Below, piece by piece: positions 17,617-25,161 of a stretch of 64,000 nucleotides of DNA. The DNA comes from Flavobacteriaceae bacterium PS02338 (GTDB lineage: Bacteria; Bacteroidota; Bacteroidia; Sphingobacteriales; Sphingobacteriaceae). Under the pieces are notes generated by a model. That model saw only the letters and a list, made by a program, of their open reading frames with translations. It did not search any database and was not told where the DNA came from. The stretch is from assembly GCA_029959615.1 (NCBI GenBank), contig JASCOD010000001.1:620001-684000 (forward strand), given 5' to 3'. Position 1 is the stretch's first letter, and each line of letters begins with the position of its first letter. The position numbers were made by a program, and so were the translations under genes.

Positions 17617-18300
17617 ATGTCTATTAACCAACTCCCGCCAGATGGCGGAATGCTGTATACGGAAACCAATATGGCTCAGCTTTTTCCAGAGCCATTAAAT
17701 GCCATTACTGCTGTATTTTTCTTATTCATTGCCATTTTCTGGACAATTAAAATCAAAGGAAACTTCAAAGCTAATCCGTTTTTAACTTATTGTTTAATCT
17801 TACTTTACATAGGCGGAATAGGTGGTACCGTGTATCATTCGCTAAGGCAGTGGTCGGTATTTATCATGATGGACTGGATGCCAATTATGTTACTCTGCGT
17901 ATCTGCTGGGATCTACTTTCTAGCGCAAAGCACCAGATGGTATTATGCCGTTTCAATGGTTTTCGGCTATGCTGGCTTGCAGTTTGCGCTTCGAGATTTG
18001 CTAACTGCAGAAAATGCCCATCTTTTCATCAATATTAACTATGCGATGATGGCCTTATTGGTTTTAGTTCCCGTTTTAATTCATCTCATCTACACTAAGT
18101 GGAAAGCAGGGAAATGGGTCGGTTTTGCATTGCTATCTTTCGCTTTTGCACTCACCTTTCGCATAGCTGACAAATGGGAATGGGTAAGTTTTGGAACGCA
18201 TTTCTTGTGGCACAGCTTTGGAGCGATAGCTACTTATTGTATGTTCAACTACATCTATCTCACCCAACAAAAAAGAACTGAATTGCCAGCCGCAATATAA
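17617..18300 (+). CDS. CREST-superfamily membrane hydrolase, ceramidase-like
   Basis: A 227-residue integral membrane protein with about seven hydrophobic segments. The conserved polar residues of the CREST superfamily (alkaline ceramidase/PAQR/Per1) can be seen: an N-terminal EPLNAITA, then YHSL (His-Ser) in GGTVYHSLRQ followed by the Asp in MMDWMPIM, and a C-terminal THFLWHSFGA giving the HxxxH pair. In this superfamily these residues bind a zinc ion for amide or ester hydrolysis. Many Bacteroidota make sphingolipids, so turnover of ceramide-type lipids is an attractive role. The exact substrate is an inference, and hydrolase activity is untested. It is followed 27 bp later by a D-lactate dehydrogenase gene. 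Confidence 0.72.
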   Translation: MSINQLPPDGGMLYTETNMAQLFPEPLNAITAVFFLFIAIFWTIKIKGNFKANPFLTYCLILLYIGGIGGTVYHSLRQWSVFIMMDWMPIMLLCVSAGIYFLAQSTRWYYAVSMVFGYAGLQFALRDLLTAENAHLFININYAMMALLVLVPVLIHLIYTKWKAGKWVGFALLSFAFALTFRIADKWEWVSFGTHFLWHSFGAIATYCMFNYIYLTQQKRTELPAAI

Positions 18301-18327
18301 AAAGCTAAAAATTCGTATTTTGAGCAC

Positions 18328-19332
18328 ATGAAGATTTTATTTTTCTCTGCCAAGCCCTACGACCGTCAGTTTTTCGAAAAAAGTAATGAAAGCTACGGCT
18401 TTGAGTTAGAATTTTGGGAAACGCACTTAGGGCCACACATCGTGGATGCCATCAAAAAAGACACTTTTGATGTCGTATGTGTTTTTGTAAACGATAAGCT
18501 CACTGCAGAGGTAATTGCGGTGCTGGCAGAAAAAGGCATCAAAATAATTGCTTTACGTTGCGCAGGCTTTAACAATGTTGATTTAGATGCGGTAAAAAAA
18601 CATGGGTTGAGACTTTGTAGAGTCCCTGCTTATTCGCCGCAAGCCGTTGCTGAACATGCCGTCGCGATGTTACTAACACTTAATCGAAAAACACACAAAG
18701 CATACAACCGAACTAGGGAACAAAACTTTTCGCTAAATGGATTGATGGGCTTTAATCTCTACCAAAAAACAGTTGGCGTAATTGGAACCGGTAAAATAGG
18801 AGCCGCTTTCTGTAAAATAATGTTAGGCTTTGGTTGTAAAGTTCTTGCCTTCGACCCCTACGAAAATGAAGAACTAAAGAAGCTAGGTGTAAGCTTCCTT
18901 CCCTTTAACCAGGTCATTAAAGCTGCCGATATTATTTCCCTACACTGCCCTTTAACAGATGAAAATCGCTATCTGATAAACGCCGATACACTCCATACAA
19001 TCAAAAAAGGCACGGTAATCATCAACACAAGTAGAGGTGCATTAATCAATACCAAAGATGTGATTGAAGCTTTGAAAGCTGGTCAGATTTCGAGCTTGGG
19101 GATAGATGTTTACGAGCAAGAAGAGAAATTGTTTTTCAAGGACTTATCGGGCAGTATTATTGGCGATGATGACATTCAACGCTTAATTAGTTTCCCGAAT
19201 GTATTAGTAACAGGCCACCAAGCGTTTTTTACTCAAGAAGCACTAGCAGAAATTGCCTCAAGTACATTAAGCAGTGCTGCTGCCTTAATTAAAGACGAGA
19301 AACCAAGTGATGAAAATGCAATATTGGCTTAA
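18328..19332 (+). CDS. ldhA: D-lactate dehydrogenase (2-hydroxyacid dehydrogenase family)
   Basis: A 334-residue NAD-dependent enzyme that interconverts pyruvate and D-lactate. The Rossmann motif is VGVIGTGKIG (about 150-160). Catalytic residues follow family order: Arg in INTSRGALI, Glu in GIDVYEQEEKLFF and His in TGHQAFFT. Length and the YSPQAVAEHAVAMLL segment match the LdhA group rather than phosphoglycerate or glyoxylate dehydrogenases. The gene begins 27 bp after the ceramidase-like gene and may be co-transcribed with it, although the functions are not obviously linked. Confidence 0.93.
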   Translation: MKILFFSAKPYDRQFFEKSNESYGFELEFWETHLGPHIVDAIKKDTFDVVCVFVNDKLTAEVIAVLAEKGIKIIALRCAGFNNVDLDAVKKHGLRLCRVPAYSPQAVAEHAVAMLLTLNRKTHKAYNRTREQNFSLNGLMGFNLYQKTVGVIGTGKIGAAFCKIMLGFGCKVLAFDPYENEELKKLGVSFLPFNQVIKAADIISLHCPLTDENRYLINADTLHTIKKGTVIINTSRGALINTKDVIEALKAGQISSLGIDVYEQEEKLFFKDLSGSIIGDDDIQRLISFPNVLVTGHQAFFTQEALAEIASSTLSSAAALIKDEKPSDENAILA

Positions 19333-19540
19333 TACGCCTTGATTATTCTCTTGCAATTGAGCGTCATCTCAAGCCCTAGTACAATTCCCGTTCTACATAA
19401 ATCGGCCTTGGCCTGTTCGGAAAGCAATAATTAGCCAAAGCGTAAACTTTAACAGAATAGGGCGCAGCCGTGGCTTTTTGTCCACTTTTTCAGCTACAGG
19501 AAAGTAGAACCCGCGGTACCGACAAGCTATTAACATAAAA

Positions 19541-19562
19541 AAGGAGCTAATGACGTAGCTCC
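19541..19562 (-). terminator. Terminator overlapping the end of the phosphatase gene
   Basis: Read on the minus strand, a GGAGCTA / TAGCTCC stem with a 6-nt loop runs into T6. The stop codon TAG of the phosphatase gene lies inside the second arm, so the terminator uses coding sequence. Confidence 0.7.
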
Positions 19563-19984
19563 CTTAATATTTCTTTACAGCGTTGTTCTACTTCTAAACT
19601 TACTGGGTCAAATAAATCGTTGTCATAATATGGATCCCTTACTTCTCCATCGACAAGAAAAAGCCTGACTTTTTGACGATGCTCCTGCGTTACGGCAAGA
19701 TTTAAAACATCCTTCAAATTGTTTCTATCCATTACCAAGATATGGTCATATTCTTCGAAAAATTCGGTACTGAAATGTCTCGCTCTCTGAGTTCCAATTT
19801 CGTAGCCTAAATTACGGGCAGCTAAAACACTTCTCCTATCTGGCGGATTACCCACATGCCAGTTACCCGTACCAGCGCTGTGCACTTGCCAACCTAAATT
19901 TTCTTTATCTGCTAAATGCTGCAATATACCATGTGCCAAAGGCGAACGACAGATATTGCCTAAACAAACCATAAGGATTTTCAT
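19547..19984 (-). CDS. Low-molecular-weight protein-tyrosine phosphatase
   Basis: A 145-residue cytoplasmic phosphatase. The phosphate-binding loop CLGNICRS (CX5R-S) is at residues 7-14, directly after the first strand MKILMVCL. The general-acid Asp lies in RDPYYDNDLFD near residue 118. The start at 19984 is chosen because the loop must lie at the very N-terminus. The frame is open for 22 more codons upstream but without family similarity. In Bacteroidota these enzymes may act on tyrosine kinases of exopolysaccharide export, but no such kinase is nearby. Confidence 0.93.
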   Translation of the reverse strand: MKILMVCLGNICRSPLAHGILQHLADKENLGWQVHSAGTGNWHVGNPPDRRSVLAARNLGYEIGTQRARHFSTEFFEEYDHILVMDRNNLKDVLNLAVTQEHRQKVRLFLVDGEVRDPYYDNDLFDPVSLEVEQRCKEILRELRH

Positions 19985-20075
19985 TTTCTGGAATAAGGAT
20001 AAAAGAACAAGGAGCAACGACCGTTCATCGAACTTTCGGCAATTAAACAATTTATCAATTCGAACAGTTAACCAA

Positions 20076-20867
20076 CTATTTATAAATCTCGTTCAAAACC
20101 TTCGCCAAACGAACGCCACCTTTTAATAACTGATTGTTTAATGTACCAATCCAATCGAAGTTGTAATTGTAACTTAGTTTATCGTCATTTTTAATTCCGG
20201 TAGCGTAAATCTTATTGCAAACTTCGTAAGATTCGAAAATGCAATCTTTCAAGCTAGCCTTATTCCACTCTGTTAACTGTTGTGGGGTAGCAAAGTTGAT
20301 AGATTTAGTATATTCAGTATAGCTCAACTGTTGGAAATCGATCAGTTGCTCATCCCAAACTCTATGTAAGTTAGATTTGGTACCAAACCACATCACAGAA
20401 ATTCTATTACCTCCTAAATCTTCTTTTCTTGCCGTGTGCATTGGTTGGTGCATATCTCCCATTAAGTGTACCAATAAACGCATAGCAAATACTTTTTTAT
20501 CTGCTGGCGTTTTAGGATTCTTCAACAAAGCAATCATTTCATTGGTTTTGCTGTAGATGTTAGCATCCTTAAAGCCATCTAAGAAATTGCTCATTCCACT
20601 TTTATCCAAACCTTCTGGCAAGTTAACGTAGTGCCAGTTATTTAGATATTTATAAGTCGTATCCGATTTGATAAAATCAGCCCAATTCGCACTCATAGCC
20701 AAAGTTTCGTTACCTAAAATTTGCTTAATGCTTTTACGAGCATTTGGCGTTAAATAGCTATCGGCAATTTCCCCAACAATGCGGTGACCTAATACCCCCC
20801 AAGCACTAGCAGCAATTGGAGCATAAACAAAGGCAAATGCAAGGATTAATCTTTTTAAATTTTTCAT
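20076..20867 (-). CDS. S1/P1-type nuclease
   Basis: A 263-residue exported zinc-dependent nuclease acting on single-stranded DNA/RNA. The signal peptide ends after IAASA, so the mature protein begins with Trp (WGVLGHRIVGEIA), as needed because the N-terminal Trp amine and carbonyl bind zinc in this family. Further metal ligands are visible in NWADFIKSD, NWHYVNLP, HLMGDMHQPMH and the GGNRISV / NLHRVWDEQLID segments. It would scavenge nucleotides in the periplasm or outside. A large inverted repeat lies immediately upstream of the gene. Confidence 0.94.
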   Translation of the reverse strand: MKNLKRLILAFAFVYAPIAASAWGVLGHRIVGEIADSYLTPNARKSIKQILGNETLAMSANWADFIKSDTTYKYLNNWHYVNLPEGLDKSGMSNFLDGFKDANIYSKTNEMIALLKNPKTPADKKVFAMRLLVHLMGDMHQPMHTARKEDLGGNRISVMWFGTKSNLHRVWDEQLIDFQQLSYTEYTKSINFATPQQLTEWNKASLKDCIFESYEVCNKIYATGIKNDDKLSYNYNFDWIGTLNNQLLKGGVRLAKVLNEIYK

Positions 20868-20881
20868 GATTTTTCAATTAT

Positions 20882-20964
20882 CGTCATTGCGAGGTACGAA
20901 GCAATCTTACAACATTTAAAGGTAGAACATTCGCTTTAAGATTGCTTCGTACCTCGCAATGACG
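20882..20964. repeat. Perfect 28-bp inverted repeat (GTCATTGCGAGG type)
   Basis: The arm at 20882-20909 is repeated exactly inverted at 20937-20964 with a 27-nt spacer, giving a 28-bp perfect stem. The sequence family beginning CGTCATTGCGAGG and containing GAAGCAATC is a familiar intergenic repeat of Bacteroidota. It may act as a transcript end for the lipoprotein gene at 20974. No transposase is encoded in it. Confidence 0.85.
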
Positions 20965-20973
20965 CAAAAATGC

Positions 20974-21483
20974 CTAAAGCGCCTTTTGTACGCAAGTTAT
21001 TTTTTCTTTTAATTTAAGTTTTACCTCCATTTGGTCGCTCAAATTCTCCAAATCCAATTGCTCAGCACTCCAAGAATTTACCTTAAAGCTACTGATGTAT
21101 CGCCCATGGCGGTAACAGCCCGAAACTTTCTGTTTGTAATTCGGTTTGGTAAAATCGCCAACTAATATTAAGGTATCGTTACGTAGCTGATAAGTTCCTT
21201 TCGCATATTCTTTCCAAACGCCATTATTGAAACACTCTTCTTCGTAATAATTCACTTTAGAATGCGTGGTAAAATCAACGTAGAACGAATCGCAGGTAAA
21301 CTTAAAATGATGTTGGGTATAGTTTTGCAATTGCGCCTGATTGGCAATGCTGTCTTGGTTCCAAACGCCCTGCAAAAAGGTTTCGCCTTTGCCCTGTACG
21401 TCGGGTAGGCGGGAACAGGAGAAAAAAAGAAGTAAAAAGTTGAAAGTAAAAAGTAAAAAGTAAAGGCCTTTCTTATTCATCAT
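20974..21483 (-). CDS. Lipocalin-like lipoprotein next to fumarase
   Basis: A 169-residue lipoprotein of unknown function. The signal peptide has an unusual Phe/Leu-rich core (LYFLLFTFNFLLLFF) ending in a lipobox-like FFSC. The mature part shows alternating strands (GVWNQDSIANQ, HHFKFTCDSFYVDF, GTYQLRNDTLILVGDF), suggesting a small lipocalin-like barrel, and contains three further Cys residues. It begins 40 bp after the fumC stop and is probably co-transcribed with it. Such proteins are sometimes annotated as fumarase only through that neighbourhood, but no fumarase similarity is seen. The hydrophobic core is encoded by a simple AAGTAAA-type repeat, so the signal peptide may be a recent acquisition. 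Confidence 0.65.
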   Translation of the reverse strand: MMNKKGLYFLLFTFNFLLLFFSCSRLPDVQGKGETFLQGVWNQDSIANQAQLQNYTQHHFKFTCDSFYVDFTTHSKVNYYEEECFNNGVWKEYAKGTYQLRNDTLILVGDFTKPNYKQKVSGCYRHGRYISSFKVNSWSAEQLDLENLSDQMEVKLKLKEKITCVQKAL

Positions 21484-21514
21484 TGCGTAAACATTAAACT
21501 TTCTACTTTCAACT
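21438..21514. repeat. Inverted AGTTGAAAGTAnAAAGT repeat overlapping a gene start
   Basis: A 17-nt sequence at 21438-21454 recurs inverted at 21498-21514 with one mismatch. The left arm continues as an AAGTAAA tandem to about 21465 and lies inside the signal-peptide codons of the gene at 20974. The right arm lies in the gap to fumC. Confidence 0.6.
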
Positions 21515-21523
21515 ATAAAAACC

Positions 21524-22921
21524 TTATTTCAAGCTACCCACCATTTCTTCCGGCTTCACCCAAGCAGTAAATTGCTCGTCGGTTAATAAACCAGTTTCAA
21601 TAGCAGCTTCTCTTAATGTTTTATTTTCTTTATGTGCTTTCTTCGCAATTTTAGCAGCATTTTCGTAACCAATGTGTGGGTTCAAAGCAGTAACCAACAT
21701 CAATGAGTTTTCCATGTGTTGTTGAATTACCGGACGATTTGGCTCAATGCCTTCTGCGCATTTATCGTTGAAAGAAACACAAGCATCACCAATTAAACGA
21801 CCACTTTGTAATACGTTCGCCGCAATTACAGGTTTAAAAACGTTCAACTCAAAATGTCCGTTACTTGCACCAATGCTTACTGCCACATCGTTACCCATTA
21901 CCTGTGCACAAACCATCGTCAACGCTTCTGGCTGTGTTGGGTTCACTTTACCTGGCATAATCGATGAACCTGGCTCGTTATCAGGAATGATGATTTCGCC
22001 AATACCGCAACGAGGACCAGAACTTAACATACGGATATCGTTCGCAATTTTCATCAACGAAACCGACACCCTTTTGTAAGCACCAGAAAGCTCAACCATT
22101 GCATCGTGAGCAGCTAAGGCCTCAAATTTATTAGGTGCAGTTACAAAAGGCAAGCCCGTTAAATCAGCGATTTTTTTAGCTACCAAAACATCGTAACCTG
22201 CAGGTGTATTTAAACCAGTTCCTACAGCAGTACCACCAAGAGCCAATTCTTTAATCATCTCCAACGCATTGTTAATAGCTCTTAAACCATTATCAATTTG
22301 CTGTACGTAACCAGAAAATTCTTGTTTCAAAGTCAATGGCGTAGCATCCATAAAGTGGGTACGACCAGTTTTTACAATATCGCCCCAGCTTTCAGCTTTG
22401 CTATCTAAAGTGCTTCTCAGTTTTTGTAAACCTGGGATAGTCACCTCAACCGCTTGTTTATAAGCTGCAATGTGCATTGCTGTTGGGTAAGTGTCATTGC
22501 TTGATTGCGATTTATTTACATCATCGTTCGGGTGTAACGACTTTTGTTCATCTAACAAATTACCACCACCAATTACGTGACCACGGTTAGCAATCACTTC
22601 GTTACCGTTCATGTTACTTTGCGTGCCCGAACCAGTTTGCCAAATTACCAATGGAAATTGATCGTCTAATTTTCCTGCAATTACTTCATCGCAAGCTTTA
22701 GCGATTAAATCAGTTTTTTCTTTAGAAAGTACTCCCAGTTCGTTATTCGCTAATGCAGCAGCCTTTTTCAAGTAGCCAAAAGCGTGGATAATTTCCTTAG
22801 GCATCGACGCCTCTGGTCCAATTTTGAAATTGTTTCTAGAGCGTTCAGTTTGTGCTCCCCAATATTTGTCGGCAGGCACTTGTACCTCGCCCATAGTATC
22901 GTGTTCTATTCTAAAACTCAT
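21524..22921 (-). CDS. fumC: Fumarate hydratase, class II
   Basis: A 465-residue iron-independent fumarase that converts fumarate to L-malate in the TCA cycle. The superfamily signature [13 protein letters not shown] carries the catalytic Ser loop. The N-terminal [12 protein letters not shown] and the [17 protein letters not shown] block with active-site His complete the site. Length equals the family norm. The strong match to class II elements distinguishes it from aspartate ammonia-lyase, which lacks the HPND substrate-binding block seen here as [18 protein letters not shown]. It has its own promoter-like sequence and is followed by a small lipoprotein gene. Confidence 0.95.
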   Translation of the reverse strand: MSFRIEHDTMGEVQVPADKYWGAQTERSRNNFKIGPEASMPKEIIHAFGYLKKAAALANNELGVLSKEKTDLIAKACDEVIAGKLDDQFPLVIWQTGSGTQSNMNGNEVIANRGHVIGGGNLLDEQKSLHPNDDVNKSQSSNDTYPTAMHIAAYKQAVEVTIPGLQKLRSTLDSKAESWGDIVKTGRTHFMDATPLTLKQEFSGYVQQIDNGLRAINNALEMIKELALGGTAVGTGLNTPAGYDVLVAKKIADLTGLPFVTAPNKFEALAAHDAMVELSGAYKRVSVSLMKIANDIRMLSSGPRCGIGEIIIPDNEPGSSIMPGKVNPTQPEALTMVCAQVMGNDVAVSIGASNGHFELNVFKPVIAANVLQSGRLIGDACVSFNDKCAEGIEPNRPVIQQHMENSLMLVTALNPHIGYENAAKIAKKAHKENKTLREAAIETGLLTDEQFTAWVKPEEMVGSLK

Positions 22922-22944
22922 GGTAATTGAAAATTATTTTTGCC

Positions 22945-22975
22945 CAAATTTAACCTTTTTGCCTCGTAAAGGAAA
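22945..22975 (-). promoter_or_regulatory. Candidate promoter of fumC
   Basis: On the minus strand TAAATTTG (22945-22952) is an exact match to the -7 consensus TAnnTTTG. TTTC (22972-22975), 19 bp upstream, is one base from TTTG. The start codon lies 23 bp downstream. Confidence 0.5.
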
Positions 22976-23415
22976 TATATTTAGAAACGTTACATAAACA
23001 TTAGAAAAACATTGGAGCAAGCGTTTCGGAAACTTTAGTCCCACTGTCCGTTGTAATCTTTTTTATGTTCCGCCATCACTGCCCTTGTGTCATGCTGAGT
23101 TTATCGAAGCATCTACTACTTAACTTACAATCCTTCGACAGGCTCAGGATGACACCTACAAAAAAGGATTTCTACTTCCATCGGGTTTAAATAACATTAA
23201 CATGTGCAACTATGAGCTTTGCGTTCTTTGCGATTTCTTCACTCTTCTTTGCGGTTATTTTTAAACCGCAAAGGTTTAAAAGGTACGCCAAGGTCGCAAA
23301 GTCTTAATTCCAAATACTGCTCAAAGCAACATCGTTACTATTTCAAACCCTGCCTTTCCTACTTTATGGTTTTAGTTTTATTTAAATTGCCACAAGTTTG
23401 AGGAAAATTAAAACA
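22976..23415. repeat. Gene-free stretch holding two different dispersed repeats
   Basis: No credible gene lies between fumC and the histidine kinase. Two repeat units are present. The first is an imperfect inverted repeat (arms 23087-23112 and 23130-23155, 21 of 26 positions paired) of the GTCATCCTGAGCCTGTCGAAGGAT type. The second is a CTTTGCG-rich unit (23217-23301) with a perfect 10-bp stem CTTTGCGGTT / AACCGCAAAG at 23247-23273 and flanking related copies. A short frame at 23219-23401 is encoded mostly by these repeats and is not counted as a gene. Confidence 0.6.
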
Positions 23416-24231
23416 ATGAAAAAACTACCGCTTTATCTAGCTTATACACTGGCAATTACTTCTACATTAACTGTAGTTGGTGCATTAATGAAAATTTTAC
23501 ATTTAAACGCTACGTTTTCAACTTTCTTTTTAGCTTTTTCAGTAATATCTCCTATTCTTTTTATAATCTTAATCATTTTTATGACAATAAGATTGTATAA
23601 AAAGACTGACGAAACCAAGAATGCTAAACTCCAAAAAGAAATTGCCAAACTTCAACTTAACTCTGTTCGCTCCCAATTAAACCCTCATTTTATATTTAAC
23701 GCATTAGCTGGCATTCAAAACTTGATGAACAAAAATGAAATTGACAACGCCAACAAATACTTATCGAAGTTTGCTCGGTTAACCCGCAACGTACTTGATG
23801 ATAAAGAATTGATTTCATTAGCTCAAGAAGGAAAATTATTAGATGATTACTTACAAATGGAGCAATTACGATTTGGGTTCAAATACAAAATCAACCAAGA
23901 GGAAGATTTAGATTTAGAGAATATCGAGATCCCAAGTATGTTGCTACAGCCTTTTGTAGAAAATGCGGTAAAACATGGCATATCGCAAAAAGCTGCCCAT
24001 GGAGAAATTATCATCGTATTTAATAAACAAGCAAATGATTTAGTGTTAAAAATTACCGATAACGGGAATGGCTTTGATACCGTAAAAAAATACGGTGGTC
24101 TAGGCTTACAACTAAGCGACAACAGAATAGCATTATTAAATAGCATTTATAGAGAAAATCGCTTTACTTTAGAAAAGCAATCAAGCAGTGAGGGGACTAC
24201 AATCAACTTAATCCTAACTGATTGGCTATAA
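23416..24231 (+). CDS. LytS/YehU-type sensor histidine kinase
   Basis: A 271-residue membrane sensor. Two membrane helices lie at about 5-27 and 35-60 with a very short outer loop. A coiled linker (about 62-84) leads to the HisKA-type motif LNPHFIFNALAGIQNLM with phospho-accepting His91, and an HATPase domain (about 175-271) with the N-box VENAVKHGI and the G-box DNGNGF and GLGLQLSDNR. The start at 23416 (ATG) is preferred to the in-frame TTG at 23398. With no sensing domain outside the membrane, it may sense membrane state or a ligand in the helices. The response regulator starts 4 bp after the stop. Confidence 0.92.
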   Translation: MKKLPLYLAYTLAITSTLTVVGALMKILHLNATFSTFFLAFSVISPILFIILIIFMTIRLYKKTDETKNAKLQKEIAKLQLNSVRSQLNPHFIFNALAGIQNLMNKNEIDNANKYLSKFARLTRNVLDDKELISLAQEGKLLDDYLQMEQLRFGFKYKINQEEDLDLENIEIPSMLLQPFVENAVKHGISQKAAHGEIIIVFNKQANDLVLKITDNGNGFDTVKKYGGLGLQLSDNRIALLNSIYRENRFTLEKQSSSEGTTINLILTDWL

Positions 24232-24235
24232 ATAG

Positions 24236-24982
24236 ATGAAGGCAATTTTAATAGACGACGAAATTTCTAACTTAGAAAACCTACGGACTTTGTTAGAAAA
24301 ACACTGTCCGCAGGTTAATATCATAGCAGCATCGCAAAATGTAAATGATGCCGTAAATGCTATTGAAATGCACTTGCCCGACTTGGTTTTTCTAGACATT
24401 CAAATGGGTAAACAAACAGGTTTTGATGTGTTAAAAGTATTACCTCATCGTAATTTCGAAGTGATTTTTGTTACCGCTTACGACCAATATGGCATCCAAG
24501 CAGTTAAATTTGCCGCACTAGATTACCTCTTAAAGCCAGTAGACATCGATGAATTAAAAACAGCCGTTAACAAAGCTAGTCAGAAATTAGCAGCGCAAAC
24601 ACAAACATCACAACTTGATTTTTTGTTGCAGCAGCTTAAACGACCCGAAGCTGCTACAAGCAAAATTGCGCTACCCATGCAAAGCGAAATCAGATATATT
24701 GCCTTATCAGAAATTATTCGCTGTGAAGCTGATAACACTTACACTTTTTTCTACCTAACAGACAACGAAAAGATTTTAGTTTCTAAATCTTTAAAAGAGT
24801 ACGCTGATTTATTAAAGCCCAATGGATTTCTAAGAACGCACCAAAGCCATTTGGTAAATCCAGCCTTTGTAAAGAGTTGGCTTAAAGAAGATGGAGGTAT
24901 ATTACTCTTAACTTCTGGAGATAAAATCCCTATTTCGAAACCGAACAAAGATATAGTAAAGCAAGCTCTGCAACAGCTTTAG
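24236..24982 (+). CDS. LytTR-family response regulator
   Basis: A 248-residue response regulator. The receiver domain (about 1-120) has the acidic pocket D7-D8 and phospho-acceptor D54 in LVFLDIQMG, the Thr in VTAYDQYG and the Lys in LLKPVD. The C-terminal LytTR DNA-binding domain (about 150-245) is marked by IRYIALSEIIRCEADNTYT and FLRTHQSHLVNPAFV. It forms a two-gene operon with the sensor kinase 4 bp upstream. Target genes cannot be deduced from this sequence. Confidence 0.94.
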   Translation: MKAILIDDEISNLENLRTLLEKHCPQVNIIAASQNVNDAVNAIEMHLPDLVFLDIQMGKQTGFDVLKVLPHRNFEVIFVTAYDQYGIQAVKFAALDYLLKPVDIDELKTAVNKASQKLAAQTQTSQLDFLLQQLKRPEAATSKIALPMQSEIRYIALSEIIRCEADNTYTFFYLTDNEKILVSKSLKEYADLLKPNGFLRTHQSHLVNPAFVKSWLKEDGGILLLTSGDKIPISKPNKDIVKQALQQL

Positions 24983-25161
24983 GTAAATTGTGACGCTTGA
25001 GACAAAATGCTAGTTAGCGAAGACGCCAACATCTAATTGAAAAAAATCCGTGCATTTGTGGCTTAAATTCTCAAGCTAAAAACAATGTTTAAAACTCTTT
25101 TACCGTTATCTTTTCAAGATTACGTAATTTTCCAGCTTTTATAACCACGTTGCACACATCA

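Noticed and set aside
23219..23401. 60-codon frame upstream of the histidine kinase
   Set aside because: It is encoded mainly by the CTTTGCG repeat unit and has no protein character.
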